NCBI GenBank assembly: GCA_026874595.1
Contig: CM049316.1
Location: forward strand, 34,045,339 to 34,109,338
From: Sipunculus nudus
Taxonomy: Eukaryota; Annelida; Sipuncula; Golfingiida; Sipunculidae
Direction of reading: 5' to 3'
Length of the DNA stretch: 64,000 nucleotides
The notes under the pieces are model-generated. The model saw only the letters and a list, made by a program, of their open reading frames with translations, had not been told where the DNA came from and ran no database searches. Both the position numbers and the translations under genes were made by a program. Each line of letters starts with the position of its first letter. Positions within the stretch are counted from its first letter, which is position 1. Positions 32,801 through 43,558 of this stretch are shown piece by piece.

Positions 32801-34445
32801 AAAATAAGTATTTATAAACCGTAAAAACACTCTGGTTGGTTGCTGATATGCTATCATTGATTGATTATGATCAAGGAAGTGACTCCAACACAACTGTATG
32901 TATACTGTATAAACTTATATAGTTATGTTTAATACCAGGAGAAGGAACGTCTGAAAGGAAAATTTGCGCCAAGTCCTTACAATGATGAAGAAGAGTGTCA
33001 GAAACTGCTGGCTCAACACAGGAACTGGGTTTTATATGGAGATGCCGGGGACGAGTTCGATCCGGATGACTTTGACACCTCCAAAGACTTGTATCCCCTG
33101 CCACACAATGCCTACAAACAGCCCTCAGCTAACGCTAACCCTGGTGATGCGGACGCTACAGACTCCACCGATAATGATACCTTCAGCCATGATGATAAAG
33201 ATGCTGAGAACAACAGTACCACGAAATCACAAGGTCAAAGACCCAGCAAATTTTGTAATTATACTTTTAGAGTCTTTAACCTAGCTAAAATTAAATCTTA
33301 ATAAGTTAAAATATCTTTTTTTCAGATCCTGTGATTATTTCATTTGTCAAAATTTTTCTCTATATACTTAATGAAATATTTTCAATAAAATTTATCAGTG
33401 TGCCAATACATGAAAGCAAACACAATACATAGTGCTGATCATGTCAAACATCTTATTTCTGTAGATCCAGTATCTGTATTTTAATGTCTTTCTTGATATT
33501 GGCCCTAACATGAGCAGTTTAAAAATAATTTAAACTGTAGGATATGCAGAGATACCTAGATATGTATACTGTGACTGATCAAAGCACCATTCAAATTAAG
33601 AAAACCACAAGGCTGGCTTCGACCTCAATTTGAGCTGGACACATCAGGTCTGTATAGGTGCATTATTTGGGGAACAACTTGGACCCACTAATAAAACAAC
33701 TAAACCCTCCTCCTTTTCATGGGAGGGGTTGGCGGCAAATGTTTTCAGAGTTGGTGCCAGTTTATCCCTCATATGTTGATTTGTATATTTATTAACCTCA
33801 GGAAACACATGTTATCAACTGTGTTCAATGTTTATACCAAAATTGCATCACAAAGACAACTTCATTCTAGTTTTATTTTTTTTAAGTGTGATCTTGTTAG
33901 GTGACAACCTCTGAAGAAAGACCACATTACCATGGCAAATCCATCACCATTGTATCCAGCATCTTAAAAATGTTAAGGAAAATTGACAATATAATTTTTA
34001 GATAACATGAATGCATGATTGTGTACTGATAAGTTTATGAACCTTTTAAGATATGTCATAATGTTAGCTGTCAGGCAGCAGTGTAACCTGGGCCCTCACA
34101 GCTTAAGACAAATATGACAGCAATATAATTAAAAGCAGTGAATCACATATAAATCTTCATCATATGATCAATGCAGGGGACGATGGCAGTCCAGATCCTG
34201 CTGACAACCCTGATAAAGCCACAAGCCAAGAAGAGGCACAGAAACCCACAGAAAAGAAGACAGCCCCCTTAGCTACAGCAGAGCAACCCCTGTCTCCCAC
34301 CGGTCAGCCAGCCACCAAGGCCTGTAATGTTTTCCCCTCGGCTGAGAGGCCTGCACCTGCTGCCAAGAAACAGAGCAAACCAGTCAAGTCAATTTTTACT
34401 GAGGAGATTCATGATCCAGATGATTTTGTGACACCCTCCAGCTAG
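16387..34445 (+). CDS. Atypical dual-specificity phosphatase, DUSP15/DUSP22 type (6 coding exons, 332 aa)
   Basis: Coding parts 16421-16441, 26298-26414, 29425-29549, 30591-30762, 32939-33233 and 34177-34445 join to 999 nt in frame. The protein starts MGNGMNK, the N-myristoylation start of the JKAP/VHY phosphatases, so it should sit at membranes. The catalytic core spans about residues 5-145. Asp57 (KASDTPGQN) is the presumed general acid. The P-loop HCLAGISRS has nucleophile Cys88 and Arg94; numbering matches my recollection of human DUSP15/22. AYIMTVTDLNWRD and CANPNFGFQKQL are family blocks. After a conserved SPYNDEEE stretch (157-164) comes a ~165-residue low-complexity tail rich in Asp, Pro, Ala and Lys, longer than in human DUSP22. 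It dephosphorylates phosphotyrosine/serine/threonine in signalling proteins. I cannot decide between DUSP15 and DUSP22; it may pre-date their split. Confidence 0.95.
17080..17510 (+). repeat. GAGTC-rich imperfect repeats
   Basis: Many short GAGTCTGAGTC, AAGTCCAAGTC and GAGTCC motifs are scattered in two blocks (about 17090-17200 and 17400-17500). A related fragment occurs at about 43820-43915. It looks like a degenerate low-complexity interspersed repeat. Confidence 0.55.
17755..17912 (+). mobile_element. Small MITE-like repeat ('aagaccacc' family), copy 1
   Basis: The ends are TACAGTGGAA... and ...GCTACTGTA, short inverted termini. Inside are repeated AAGACCACCTGTCTTATAAG-type motifs. A related copy is at about 48205-48385. 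Confidence 0.6.
18190..18640 (+). repeat. Diverged tandem duplication, unit about 235 bp
   Basis: Shared blocks 'gtgtttgcttggt.ggttag', 'tagtgatgtgt', 'gcatgaatta/gcataaaata' and 'ttaagagac' recur in the same order in the two halves. Confidence 0.6.
19330..20020 (+). repeat. Dispersed inverted repeat, left arm
   Basis: Its reverse complement recurs at about 27880-28570. Shared blocks include a palindromic ATTCATTGAATGAAT, 'gtctgagacaataatccaaaat' in reverse, and a donor-like AAGGTAAGACATTATTAT at about 19622. No coding capacity recognised. Confidence 0.65.
20925..21288 (+). mobile_element. TIR element (GCAGGGTTTG termini)
   Basis: It starts GCAGGGTTTGCAG and ends CAAACCCTGC, with further inverted similarity inward (TCTGGGTTTTACC against GGTTAAC.CAAGTTTTACCC). 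At about 364 bp and without an ORF, it is consistent with a MITE. Confidence 0.65.
21982..24425 (+). mobile_element. Dispersed element family 'AGCTCAG', copy 4 (AGGTCA-rich variant)
   Basis: The 5' end is TTAGCTCAGCTGACTTTCAG-TCATGCTGGGCTATAG and the 3' end AGCTGAGCGTCATGACCCAT-GGGTCACTTGTT, the same termini as the other copies. The interior differs: about four ~150-bp imperfect tandem modules between 22190 and 22800 carry clustered AGGTCA motifs. Shared ends with a different middle suggest a non-autonomous family that tolerates interior replacement. Confidence 0.7.
22190..22800 (+). repeat. About four ~150-bp tandem modules with AGGTCA clusters
   Basis: Each module has 'tttcat.ccaaacctt', 'tttcacatatagctcacctac', 'ggggaagaa' and then AGGTCA copies. 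Clusters lie near 22301-22328, 22447-22473, 22590-22609 and 22722-22747. Confidence 0.8.
24840..25680 (-). repeat. Minisatellite, unit about 30 bp (TAGTCCTGCAGCTTTTGTCC-like)
   Basis: Many imperfect copies of 'gtagtcctgcagcttttgtcctgcttgt'-like sequence; the cleanest block is 25200-25400. The short - strand frame rich in Gln/Thr at 25255-25443 is a translation of the repeat. Confidence 0.8.
26298..26414 (+). CDS. Phosphatase exon, residues 8-46
   Basis: The acceptor TTTTGACAG ends at 26297 and the donor GTAAGT starts at 26415. It encodes ILPGLYVGNIRDAQ... to ...HDTAKKIHP in 39 whole codons. Confidence 0.94.
26806..26882. repeat. (TA)n microsatellite, longest in window
   Basis: About 76 bases of uninterrupted TA within an intron. 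Confidence 0.97.
27880..28570 (-). repeat. Dispersed inverted repeat, right arm
   Basis: Diverged reverse complement of about 19330-20020. For example, AATGTCTTACCT at 28312 mirrors AGGTAAGACATT at 19623, and ATTCATTCAATGAAT near 28067 mirrors the sequence near 19885. Confidence 0.65.
28964..29289 (+). mobile_element. MITE with 19-bp terminal inverted repeats, copy 2
   Basis: The left end AGGTCTGGTTCTCAGGCAC and right end GTGCCTGAGAACCATACCT are inverted repeats with one mismatch. Total length is 326 bp. It includes a G homopolymer at about 29003-29019 and a donor-like GGTAAGTTTC. It is a direct relative of 1022-1330. No ORF; the transposase family is not assigned. Confidence 0.8.
29425..29549 (+). 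CDS. Phosphatase exon, residues 47-88 (general acid; splits catalytic Cys codon)
   Basis: The acceptor TTTTTTCAG ends at 29424 and the donor GTGAGTAC starts at 29550. It encodes ELEYLCIKASDTPGQN and ends LSGGNVLVH plus TG, the first two bases of the catalytic Cys88 codon. The exon end is the first unit of a 40-bp minisatellite that continues into the intron. Confidence 0.94.
29521..29925 (+). repeat. 40-bp minisatellite copying the exon 3 end and its splice donor
   Basis: The unit 'ctcagtgggg(g)aaatgtcctggttcactggtgagtacata' begins inside the coding exon and repeats about ten times into the intron. Donor-like GT positions follow at 29550, 29590, 29630, 29670, 29710, 29751, 29791, 29832, 29872 and 29912. 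Two unit types alternate (GGTTCACTGGTGAGTAC and TTTACATGGGTGAGAAC/GTGTGTAC), giving an 80-bp higher period. Confidence 0.95.
30591..30762 (+). CDS. Phosphatase exon, residues 88-145 (P-loop)
   Basis: The acceptor TCTGTTGCAG ends at 30590 and the donor GTAACA starts at 30763. The first base completes the Cys88 codon, followed by LAGISRSVTVTVAYIMTVTD and CANPNFGFQKQLQDF. Confidence 0.94.
30850..30915 (+). mobile_element. Possible degraded tRNA-derived SINE head
   Basis: ATGTAGCTAAGTGGCACGGG resembles an A-box region and 'cctcagctcagttcctag' a decayed B box. No other copy of its body is seen here, so this is weak. Confidence 0.3.
31085..31620. other. GC-richer unassigned block inside intron
   Basis: Composition is clearly different from the flanks. 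Frames on both strands stay open for 60-93 codons, but none matches a family I know and no convincing splice signals frame them. It could be a decayed element, a promoter-like island or a retained fragment of another gene. Confidence 0.35.
32939..33233 (+). CDS. Phosphatase exon, residues 146-244
   Basis: The acceptor AATACCAG ends at 32938. It encodes EKERLKGKFAPSPYNDEEE, then an acidic Asp/Asn/Thr-rich stretch. The donor at 33234 is weak (AAG|GTCAAAG), but its phase fits the next exon exactly. The frame also stays open to a stop at 33301 (see findings). Confidence 0.85.
33384..33389 (+). terminator. Candidate intronic polyadenylation signal
   Basis: AATAAA lies 83 bases after the in-frame stop reached if the weak donor at 33234 is not used. 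Confidence 0.4.
34177..34445 (+). CDS. Phosphatase last coding exon, residues 244-332
   Basis: The acceptor ATGCAG ends at 34176 and the stop TAG is at 34443-34445. It encodes a low-complexity tail (GDDGSPDPADNPDKA, EKKTAPLATAEQPLSP, KKQSKPVKSIF) ending in VTPSS. Composition is coding-like (GC-richer than flanks) and the phase matches. Confidence 0.85.
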
Positions 34446-34551
34446 TGTGGTTCCTCGTGGTTGTGTTCACGGGCCTTTGAAATCATCCATAACACTCAAG
34501 CTTGCTAAAGAGTCCAATGTTCATATGCTAATGTAGCCCCAGTTGCATTTT

Positions 34552-34578
34552 GTGGCTCTGTGGTATACAGAGAGCCAC
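34552..34578 (+). other. Possible 3' UTR hairpin
   Basis: GTGGCTCTGT and ACAGAGAGCCAC pair apart from a 2-base bulge, with a 5-base loop, about 110 bases after the phosphatase stop codon. Any role is speculative. Confidence 0.4.
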
Positions 34579-34770
34579 AGGCCTCTGGCTGCAGTTATCT
34601 AGGGGACGGAGCACATGCAGATGCTATGTAGCACTTGTGTGACCCTGTAGGTTTTGGTGCCTGTTCTTGTGAAAACCACTAAGCCACAACTGGGTCTAAT
34701 GCTAAATATAAATGAAGAAGGTAAGAAATTTGGCTCAGAGGATCTTTAGTGACCAGAGAACAATTCTATT

Positions 34771-35662
34771 TTAATTATTAGGAAGTGGCTAAACAACAGG
34801 CAGGGTGTCGGCAGTTTAGTCCACAGGCTAAACAGCCGGCAGGGGAAATTGACCTTGCCAGCAGTCTACCCCACTGGCTAAACTGCCAGCAAATTAATGT
34901 ATGCTCTATTAAGACTATTTCTGTCTATTTCAGTTTTATACTAATACTCTGTACTTTCCATTATCATTATTATTTGGACAATGAGCTGACAATATAGTTA
35001 TGACTTACCAAATTATCTATTTTGCTGGTCTATATGTAATAAGTATGTTGAGTAATAATGAGTAGGTATTGAAAGTGCACATTTGTGATATTTACAGGGT
35101 ACTTTTATATAAATTTTCTGATAAAAATTGTAATATTTACAGGAAAGTTTATAGATTTTGTCATAAAAATATACCAGAAATGTGAATGTGTGTCAAGAGA
35201 CTGTTTATAGTTTATACTAGTGTGCTTATGAGCAAACAAATAATTAGTGTGTGAAAACAAACTCAGGTTATGTCACATTAATGTCCAAAGGATCAGCTAA
35301 TTACTTGATCAAAGGTTTAATCACACAATCTTACACCACACCCAATTAAAGTTGCTGAGCCTAGCTATTGTGTTGTGAGATGATGCAAGATATGTCCACA
35401 CCAAATAGCATTTCTTAAGAGAAGGCTATCAAAATATCTAATATGGTAAGTCAGCACTATATTGTCAGCTCATTGTCAAAATGATAATGGAAAGTACAGA
35501 GAATCACACTGAAATATAGCATACAATGTTACATTTATTTGCCAACAGTTCAGCCAGTGGGCTATAGACTCAAGGGCAAGGTAAGTATTCCCTGCTGGCT
35601 GTTTAGCCTGTGGACTAAACTGCCGGCACCCTGCCGGCTGTTTAGCCACTTCCTAATTATTA
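34771..35662. mobile_element. TIR/foldback element, about 890 bp
   Basis: TTAATTATTAGGAAGTGGCT at 34771 is mirrored by AGCCACTTCCTAATTATTAA ending at 35662. The inverted similarity continues for about 230-260 bases per arm, covering GGCAGTTTAGTCCACAGGCT, 'tactttccattatcatt' and 'caatgagctgacaatata'. The central part is unrelated. No ORF, so probably a non-autonomous DNA transposon in the 3' flank or UTR of the phosphatase gene. Confidence 0.85.
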
Positions 35663-37573
35663 AGTGTTCATAAATTACAAGCATTGCTCCTGTGGTTTGT
35701 TTTATGAGCTTGGGCTTCTCAATTTGCAGTAAAAGGAAAAGTATCATGAAAATGAAAACTAGCATGAATTAGCCACCTTTTAAGCACAGCCAGTCATTTG
35801 TGAAGAAGTTTTAATTGATATACCCTATAGGTTATCTGCATGCTTAATTATTGCATTAAAAGTCAGTTGTGATGTGAAAAAGGCGAATTTAACCAAATTT
35901 ACCAGTGAATTTTATAGCAGTGATGGTATGTTCATCTTGAGCTGACCAATAATAGCTCAATCAGCAGCTTGAAGTCCAATTGGACATCTTAGGAATTATG
36001 GCAGACTGACTGGGTTTCACAGAGTCTCCCCAGTTAATAGACTGGCTAAATATACTCTGTAAAGGGTTACATTTTGTAAAAATAAGGCTGAGTGAAATCC
36101 TGTCTCCAGAAAGGGCATAATATCTTGGCACTTTGTTGGTGGGTGTCCAGAAGATCTTAGCATGATGTTTCATACCCTTCTTTGATTAACAGGTAACATA
36201 AAACATATGTTATGATGTATAATAATAATCTTTTATCTTTTGATTTTTGACAGTATTAATGATGGTTCACATGTGTAGATGGAGCAGCTTATTTATATAG
36301 GTTACATTTTCACTATATTTTCCCTTATGTGAATTTGAAACACTCTCAAACAAAAAGTCAACCACGGTACAGTTATGATTTATGAATATAGGACTTTTAA
36401 AGAAGTGTTATTGCTGATATTGAAGGCCTGTGTTTTGTTTCACAATAATCACCCTTATGTGCCAAGTTTTGAGCATCAGCTAACCTCCCCTGTATCCATG
36501 GGATACACAGACTCAGCACATAGAGTATGTCAGTCTCAGGTGATACCAGATTCTCACAAACTTTCTCTCAATACTTTGTATTTTTGAAGAACAGTTGTAC
36601 AGCTGTAATGCTAGCATTCAATGTATGTGTATGCAGAATGTATGAGTATTAGATATATATCTATATGCTGCTAGAAAACAAACCCTCCATTAATATGTAT
36701 GTGTTTGCTTTACATGTTCAGCGAAAAAAGGGACACTATAAAGCAGTGCATGAATAGCTAGAGAGGTCATCAGCCAGAGGAATACCCTATCATTCATAAT
36801 CAAAGTGTCCAGTTCTCCAGTTCATCTCCATACATATGTATTTTCAATCACTACATTTAATTCAGTGATGGAAACATGCTGCATATGCATACAAGGTGAT
36901 TTCAACTGGAATTATGGCAAAATCTAAGTGATGTTTTAAATAGAATTATGGTTCCTAAAGGAAGAAATTTGGTTTATATATATGCATATATGTATTTATT
37001 GAATCATGCCATCTGATTTTCCTTATGTACTGCATACATACTGCATATGTGTATATGAAATGCCACCTTTATAATTAGCTTAACAGCTGTACATGTGTTG
37101 GTCCTTGCGCTTCCTGTGTGTGTTTGCAACTTTTGTATTTGTAAATGTATGTTTACATAAATATTTATGTGTGTTTTCAAAAGGGTATAATGTAATGGTC
37201 ATGCTGTAATGGTTGCTCTAACTTTTTCAGTGACTACATGTAAAATTAAAGAAAATTTATCAGTCAATAGGATGAATATTAGAGGAGTGTATGTATCTCA
37301 GGTTTTAGCCTGGGCCGGCCGACCCTCAGTGCGGGGACCTACATGTATGGAAAGATACCTGTAATATAATATATATGTTTGTAAAGACTTCTTATTAATA
37401 TTTGCTTAATCTTGATACTGTTCTGAGAGAGTCAGGAAAATGATGGGGTAAATTTTAACAGTAGTCAGGGTTTTTAGACATATCCCACTGATTCAAGCAG
37501 TCAGGAAGTTTTTATGTATTTTACAAATAATAAAACTCAGGTTCTCAGTGAAACAGATGGCCAATTCAGCAGA

Positions 37574-37632
37574 ATTGCCATGGCAACAGTGTATGCCGAT
37601 TGCCAGTTCAGCAGCACTGCCATGGCAACAGT
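37574..37632. promoter_or_regulatory. Two near-palindromic RFX X-box-like motifs
   Basis: ATTGCCATGGCAACAGT at 37574 and ACTGCCATGGCAACAGT at 37616 lie 42 bases apart within a short tandem duplication. GTTGCCATGGCAAC-type sequences are the classic target of RFX factors. Function is not shown by sequence alone. Confidence 0.4.
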
Positions 37633-39810
37633 ATAGGCTGACCCTATCAGATCCTTCATTTTAGGGTTGCATATTTGAAGTCAGTATATGCATTTAAATG
37701 CCAGCTTCATGTTGAAATCTTAGATAATAGTGCTTTCTTGGAGTGACAGAAATTATTGAGAATTTTACAGAGTTACATATGAGCTACAAATTTGCAGTGT
37801 ATATGAAAGGCTTAAATTTGTTTAATTATCATATACCTGTGAATGTGAAAAGCTTGAATGACATTGCATTATTGAATTTTGTGACATATGGTTGCCGTTA
37901 TCTGTTCATGAAAGAACACATTTTTAATTACACTGAATTTACTTACAGTATATGTTCAAACAAATCAGATTGAAAACTGTGCGTAAAGAACTTGAAAATA
38001 CTTAGGTACAATAAAGTATATCTTTTGGGCTTCCCTTGAGTCTAATAGTGACTGTTAGCAAAGATATACTTTATGCATTATGTGTACAGTTAACTGTTTT
38101 GTGCTGAACTTGAAAAATGTCACACCTGGTGATAGTGGGAATATTATATTAGGATTATAATGTAAGAACGAAATATAGTGATGCTACAAGCTAGCACTGA
38201 TATAGTCATCACACAGATATTTGGTGTGTTAGTCATCTGGCATATAGATATTTATTTTATGTAAATGTTTTGTTGATGGCAGTGCACAAATATTGCAATA
38301 TATGTATTGCATGACTCGGTATGTATGTATATAGTATTGCATGACTCACCATTATGTTTGTACATACATGTACATAGCTTAAAGTGTCAAGTCACATATA
38401 TTTCATGTAAATAATATTAAGTATCAGTTTCGCATATTCCATGTATGAAGTGTGAAGTGACAGTTTTTACAGACTTGCAGACATTGCACAAGAATGTGAA
38501 ATATTGATGACATGTCAAGTATATAGCATGCCAGTAAATGTTTGATGTTAAGTATGTTGTCATTTCATCTACCAGTAATGGGGAAACTAAAATAATACAA
38601 CTGTGCATTTATGTTTAAAAGTTATTTTTGAAAGGGTATGCACTGAAAAAAAGTGTATAATTTCGGATGGCTCTGGCAAAATTGATATGATTGTCCTGTT
38701 TTGTTTGCAGCAATGTTTCTGACCCTGTTGGGGAACCATGATTTTATCCTAGCTCATATCACATATGCTTTCAGGTTTTTTTACTGGTTTGTTACCTTGG
38801 CTTTCTTAACTTGCTTTTAGGGTGCATTGTTGAAAGCCTCATTTTATTGATAATTAATCTTTCCTGAAAATGTTTTCATTGTTTATTGGTAATATTTCTT
38901 ATGTATATGTGTGTTTAGAAAAGTTAAAATTATTAAATTATTATTAACAGTTTAAAGATCTCTTGCTATAGACATCACTGAATGGCGAATGTGACCTGAA
39001 TTTTATTTATCCCATAGAATGTCAATTTACACGGTCTTGTTCCTGATATATTAAGTTGTGCCAACCCTCAATAATACATAGTGAATCAGGCCTGTTAATG
39101 CATGATTGTACAAGTGTTCTTTACAGCCGGACCAATATATGATCAGGACATCCAAGTGCAGCTAACACAATGTTTTCTGTGACTCTATAGTTCTGACTAC
39201 AAATTTAAGGTTCATACAAAAGTTCAGGACAGTCCATGTCTTTATGATGTACATGCATGTAGACTATATAATTCAGCCTATCAGACAAAAGAGCCACAGT
39301 CATCAGATCACAGGTACTTGAATCCCTGTACAATTGGCTAACATTATTAACATATTCATAATATTAGTCTTTAATTTACAGGTAACACAAAATATGTTAA
39401 AGGGACCTAATCAGGAGCAATATTATGCCTGTTCTTTCACACTACCAATTAAGTTTTGCTTTATACAAAAGTTTCCCAGCAAAAATATTCAAGCACACAG
39501 TCACTGTACTTGGCATACGGCTGTTTAAAACCTTATTATGGTTCTGCGTGTTGGTAAACACAGTCCTCATGTGTCTGTTACCATAACAAGGCCATGTGAC
39601 CAGAGGTCCGAGCATGAGCCTCAACACACACTGTTTCAGCCAGTGAGAACATGTGTTACATTTTTTTGGTCCCAGTCAGTCAGGGCATATCCTGATTGAC
39701 ACGTGCAGAAGTAAGCAAACAGTTTCAAGGCAATATTTTGGCAGGTACAGATTTCTTTTAAAGGGAAGAAGCTATTATTTCGTGTTAATTCAACATGCTC
39801 TATAGTTGAT

Positions 39811-40060
39811 TTGGCCCCTTTACCACTTAGGGTGTTAGACTGGTAACTGCAGGGTTGTTAGTTCATGTCCCGTTCTGACCGCCCTCCGCACTTGCACTCC
39901 CAACAAGGCCTTTATCATGAGAGATAGCTGATCTCTCAACCCTGGAGTGAAAGTGTACTGGTCAAATGCGGCAAGCAAATGTAGAACCCAAGTAAACTTC
40001 TATCGCTGCATGGGTTGTATGCTCCCCTAAGGGCCAAGTACAGCTATAAAAATGAAGGGC
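39811..40060 (+). mobile_element. tRNA-derived SINE
   Basis: TACCACTTAGGGTGTTAGAC resembles a tRNA A-box region and GGGTTGTTAGTTCATGTCC (about 39852-39870) a B box. A SINE-like body follows ('cactcccaacaaggcctttatc', 'gtgtactggtcaaatgcggc'). Confidence 0.6.
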
Positions 40061-41965
40061 CCCTGTGTAAAGTCAGACATCTGGGCCATGGAGAGTAACT
40101 TATAATTATTAGTTAATATATAGCTAGTTGTACAATCCATGTAAAATAAATAAAGTTCAATGTGTTTAACATGTTTACCTGGCATTGAGTCTTCAACCAA
40201 ATCAGTGATTATCATGTTTATAGGGATTTAAGTGCCTGTGATCAGATAATGGATTAATCCAAATGGAAATTAGGACGTAGATTTATAATTTACAGTTTTG
40301 CTTACATGGTGTTGTAACACTAAATAACAAATGTGTGACAGAATACTTGCTCATATTGGGAGTTTTGGGGTAATTTATAGGTCCTATTTAATACAGTGAT
40401 GTGCCATATATCCCCTTGTAATAATTGTACAACTCTGTGAAGTGTCAGGTCTGTGTATATCTATGGTAGACGGTACATTGTATATTAAGAGATGTTGTAA
40501 GGCATGTAATGTTTAAAAATTTGTAAATATTTGAATATATACCTCAGTATCACTCAATCCATATTGTATGCAACATCTGTTTATTTTACTGTGTCAAAAT
40601 TATCTTGCATGATATCTTATAAAGATTCCACAATGTCATTTTGGATCAGTTTGAAGTTTGGCTTCAGCCTGTAGTAATATGCATGTAATGCATTAAATGT
40701 AAACATATCCAACTATATATTTCAGAATTGTAAGTAAAACTTATTATAATGTTCTGTACTGCTGCCAAATTATAAATTTTTTTTCCAGGTATGTTGTCAT
40801 ACAGAATGATATGGTAGAATATAATTTTCTGTAAAGTTTATACAGCTTTTAGTTCGGAAAATTATTCAGATATATGGTCATGCAGGGGCTTTGTGGAGTT
40901 TGTATGACAAATATTGGCACCTATGTCTCAGGTGAGTTCTCGAACATGCACATTGTACATACATAAAATAAAAAGGAGTTAGCTTGCAACAAGAGAATTA
41001 TGTTTGGTGCAGATTTTAAGTATGCCCCGAAAAAAAAGTTTAAATTTAGTTCATTTCAGTTAAAAGAAGAAATAAATTAAAAGAATGTGTGGAAAAAGAA
41101 CATTCTACTGTGCTATTTTTTGCTGCTGCTTAATTGGAATGAAAATAAAACATCATGATGGGAACTGTCTTTTGTCCAGAAGATGTTGAATTTTAGATTT
41201 TTTTTACATCTAGATCTAAGCTTTCATGTTCATAATCATTGGAAGGATACTGGTGTTACTATAAAAAAATTGTAGTTGTGTAAATTTACTGCTTATAGAT
41301 TTAAAATAAAACTTTTTGCATTACCTAAACATAAACATATTTCCTCATATTTTGAGCCTCGGTTAAAACATGTTTTCCACTAGTCATAGCTGTATGCACA
41401 ACAGAAAATGTACTGAGGAGATTGTATTATCTGGGAATCGCATATGCTCTGCATAAAATTTTGGGTATAGTGGTGAATGACCTCATCATTTATGTTCAGT
41501 TTACACTATATTGCTGCCTGAGAAGAACATACATTCAAAAAGTTCCAAATGTTTTGATTCTTCATTTGTTTAGCTGTACAGTTAAAGAAATATAATTATT
41601 ATGACATTCCTCTAAATTATTTGTCATTTTTATAGTCAATATTATATCAGTGTAACACTTTGAATTCAAATTTTTATGGATAAATCTCCGGTGATGTTTT
41701 TGATGTACCAAACTACTATCCAATATATTTTACTGGGAACTCTGTTTATTGTGGCACTTCATCAAAGGTGAATATGTTTGATCACTGGATACACCAGACT
41801 CTTATCATATACTGGTTTGTTTAATGGGCTGTGGCCATGTTTCCACTTGTACATTCACCAGATGGTGGCTCTACAGCTACATAGGTCATAGGTTCACAAG
41901 GTTTAACTGGGCCTAAACAAAGTTAAAATAAGTCAAATAAATGCAATTATAAGTCATATATTAAA

Positions 41966-41988
41966 TATATATATATATATATATATAT
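41966..41988. repeat. Short (TA)n
   Basis: About 23 bases of alternating AT. Confidence 0.9.
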
Positions 41989-43277
41989 TATTATATAACT
42001 AAGCATGCATCAGATTAGGATGAATATAATGCACCTCCCTGCTGTCTCCCCTGAATAGAAATGTACATATATGGTTATATAGCAAAGAAGCACTGATAAT
42101 ATACCAATTGCATACATGTTAGAACTCACTTCTGTGGGCTTTTTCCGAAAAATTATGAGATTGTGGGAGTACCTGTAAGGAACTGTATACACTGCTGGCA
42201 GAGAACCGTATGTCAAGTTCATAAATCACCGTAATTGGCGCAGTATATGGCATCATACGCGGAGCCATTTTCATGTCAATACAAGTGGAAACACTTAATA
42301 TGTTATCACATTTTAGTTTGACCCATATCCGTGTCCAAATCCATATCCATGTCCAGACAAGTAGAAACACAGCTTTCCATCTGGTTTCAGATTTGGACTT
42401 GGGCAACTTAAGCATTCATTTTGTATAAATAATATTAAACAAAAAATAAATTTAGGTCTTTAACATTAGAGCTTTGAATGCCCTCCTGCACAATATGAAG
42501 TGCTAGAAAAATTGGCCAGGTCTTTTTGAGGGTCAGTTTTCTTCAGTGAAATGGTTAAATGTTAGAGTAACTGAAATTATTAATATTAAAATAACCCCCT
42601 GTGCAAGCTAGAAATTCAGGTTCAAAGTGCATATTCTTGTATGGAACCACTTAATTTATTTATACACAGATATGGTATAAGTTGAAAAAATGTGTAGGTA
42701 CTAGATGTTAAGAATTAATCCCTCCATATTTGTTTATCTCATTTTCTTCTGAAGATCTGCAGGCTATGCTGTGAATATTGTTAAAATTGAAAAACAATAT
42801 AAATTCTATATTATTAACATCTGTATATGCTAGTGATAGTTCAACATTTGTTTTTATTTTTATAAAATGGCAGCTTAATTTGATCATTCATCACAATAGA
42901 TAGCACGTAGCTTCATAGTTTGTTCATCTGATGTAATTTTGCTCACAATGATATCTCAGTTACCGCCTTTATTTCTGCTTTTAATAAAACTTTCAGGACA
43001 CTTTTATCTTACTTCATTTTATTAGTCGTGCACTTGGTGACTGCTTTGATGAAATACTCCAAATCATCCCCATATGGAGCAATGGTGGTGTGATAGTTGT
43101 ATGAGGGTGTTAAGAGTGGTCACTGCACGGTTGTACTTGTTGATTGCAAAAAATTGCCTAGTTTCCACACCAAGACTCCTGACCACAAGGGTACACTCTC
43201 ATTGTGAGTGAATGAATACAGGCCATTGGCAGCAGGCAAAGATGGATCAAATAGACTTATGAGTGCATTGTATGGTC

Positions 43278-43290
43278 GGGGGGGGGGGGG
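43278..43290 (+). repeat. Homopolymer G tract
   Basis: A run of about 12 G. Confidence 0.9.
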
Positions 43291-43558
43291 TGAGAATAGC
43301 AACAAAATGACCTGGCCCAGAATACCAGGAAGGCAAAGAAAATCCGGAAGGGACTGATGTATTCACAGACACTGACATTGGACTAAGAACCCAACATATA
43401 TCTTTACTTCATCATTTCCCATACAGAGTGATCAGACTTTTCTAGTGTATTCCTGTTCTGTCTCTTTATGAACCAGGATGGCTATTCATACATCTCTCTT
43501 CAACAATTCACTTATAACTCCACCTGTTTCAATGCATCTTTCTTTAAGGATCCAAGCG

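Larger units (their letters stand above)
30763..32938 (+). other. Phosphatase intron 30763-32938
   Basis: Contains a weak tRNA-like/SINE remnant (about 30850-30915) and a GC-richer unassigned block (about 31085-31620). The rest is AT-rich with nothing recognised. Confidence 0.5.

Noticed and set aside
33719-33904. Small + strand frame in the last phosphatase intron
   Set aside because: No splice sites in compatible phase and no family resemblance. The 33233-34177 join already gives a complete protein.
42119-42415. 98-codon - strand frame with Trp/Ile repeats
   Set aside because: Comes from a short 'catatccatgtcc'-type repeat. The flanking CAAGTGGAAACAC/GTTTCCACTTG similarity hints at a decayed small element, but its ends could not be fixed.
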